A stretch of DNA of 64,000 bases from Rodentibacter caecimuris (GTDB lineage: Bacteria; Pseudomonadota; Gammaproteobacteria; Enterobacterales; Pasteurellaceae), in the NCBI RefSeq assembly GCF_024622045.1, contig NZ_JANKBP010000001.1. The stretch is one strand, 5' to 3'. Numbering within the stretch: position 1 is the stretch's first letter; every line of letters begins with the position of its first letter. The position numbers and the translations under genes are program-made. Below, in pieces: positions 63,591-64,000 of the stretch. A model generated the notes under the pieces. It was given only the letters and a program-made list of their open reading frames with translations. It did not search any database and had not been told where the DNA came from.

Positions 63591-64000
63591 TTATTTTTGA
63601 TTTTTCATATTTGAGAAAATATTCGCAAGTATCGGACCGGATACATTGTGCCAGAAACTGAATAATGCACTGGGTACGGCAGCAATCGGATTAAAGTGTG
63701 CCGCTGCGAGTGCCGCCCCTAAACCAGAATTTTGCATGCCTACTTCAATAGCAATCGCTTTACTGTCAGCAGTATTGAGCTTGAATAGTCTTGCTGCGAA
63801 GAAACCGATTAAATAGCCTAAGCAGTTGTGTAGAACCACAACACTGAAAATTAATAAACCGGATTCAACAATTTTATCCTTACTTACCGCAACGACAGCC
63901 GCCAGAATTAAAACGATTGAAACAACGGAAATAAGCGGGGTAATTTTGCTTGCCTGCACAATAACATCTTTAAATAAGGCACGAATGACTAAACCTAAGA
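63591..64000 (-). CDS. Bile acid:sodium symporter family protein (C-terminal part)
   Basis: The frame is open through the right edge, so the start lies outside the window. The visible 136 residues have four hydrophobic helices and the conserved IEVGMQNSGLGAALA motif of the BASS family (sodium-coupled organic anion transport). Substrate unknown. Confidence 0.82.
   Translation of the reverse strand, partial: LGLVIRALFKDVIVQASKITPLISVVSIVLILAAVVAVSKDKIVESGLLIFSVVVLHNCLGYLIGFFAARLFKLNTADSKAIAIEVGMQNSGLGAALAAAHFNPIAAVPSALFSFWHNVSGPILANIFSNMKNQK

Noticed and set aside
1..64000. CRISPR array, prophage, tRNA/rRNA genes or transposases
   Set aside because: No regularly spaced repeats, phage gene runs, cloverleaf sequences with CCA ends, or transposase motifs were seen on reading the window.

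Overview
The window is ordinary chromosomal DNA from a member of the Pasteurellaceae. Three things support this. The 9-base DNA uptake signal of the Haemophilus influenzae type (AAGTGCGGT and its complement) occurs throughout, often as inverted pairs between genes. Many gene blocks match the H. influenzae layout: msbA-lpxK-kdsB-uvrC-terC, comNOPQ-recC, nimR/nikKLMQO and purA beside lysC. The genes are AT-leaning with short Shine-Dalgarno-led spacers. A triheme peroxidase resembling the quinol peroxidase of Aggregatibacter is present. I cannot fix the genus from this alone; Haemophilus, Aggregatibacter or Rodentibacter-like organisms all fit. I see no rRNA, tRNA, prophage, CRISPR array or insertion sequence with a transposase. 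Layout, left half: 1-5.4 kb holds lipid A export and Kdo-lipid A synthesis (msbA partial, lpxK, Trm112-like protein, kdsB) followed by uvrC. 5.5-11.1 kb holds a TerC-family membrane protein, bifunctional glutathione synthetase gshF, PhoH-like/ybeY and a HAD phosphatase. 11.1-13.6 kb holds the triheme peroxidase, with a perfect FNR box, and suhB. 13.7-19.4 kb is the competence pseudopilin operon comNOPQ running into recC, preceded by a CRP-S (Sxy-dependent) site. 19.4-22.7 kb is nrdR-ribD-degS-yfbR. 22.7-28.3 kb, on the minus strand, is rnb, fabI, a Nif3-like gene and the queuosine-precursor operon queC-queD-queE led by a preQ1-I-like riboswitch. 28.5-33.5 kb is a tiny lipoprotein, gyrA, degP and zapG. 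Layout, right half: 33.6-37.4 kb holds a RidA-family gene and a poorly characterised envelope-type trio (YwiC-like, Sel1-repeat, LtaS/MdoB-like sulfatase). 37.5-42.2 kb holds a zinc alcohol dehydrogenase, a probably 5'-truncated gene beside a MITE-like element, an NhaP-type antiporter and a YafD-like phosphodiesterase. 42.4-45.4 kb is pntAB, with an upstream CRP-like site. 45.4-49.0 kb is the nickel uptake locus nimR / nikKLMQO with a MerR-type 19-bp-spacer promoter. 49.1-53.2 kb is pepA diverging from lptF-lptG, and the lptG 3' end has been duplicated in tandem. 53.2-60.9 kb holds fbp, a DUF484 gene with an in-frame TGA, purA, a Wzz-like gene, lysC, sanA, and metX under a MetJ-like operator. 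The window ends with a nitroreductase, sppA and a partial bile-acid:sodium-symporter-family gene. The main points for follow-up are a Tyr at GyrA position 88, where quinolone-sensitive relatives have Asp; the in-frame TGA that shortens the DUF484 protein; the duplicated lptG tail that makes a new 58-codon ORF; the riboswitch-controlled que operon whose queE start codon lies inside an uptake-signal hairpin; and several well-formed regulatory sites (FNR, CRP-S, MetJ, NimR). I found no previously undescribed multi-gene system. The least understood block is the 34.0-37.4 kb envelope cluster.
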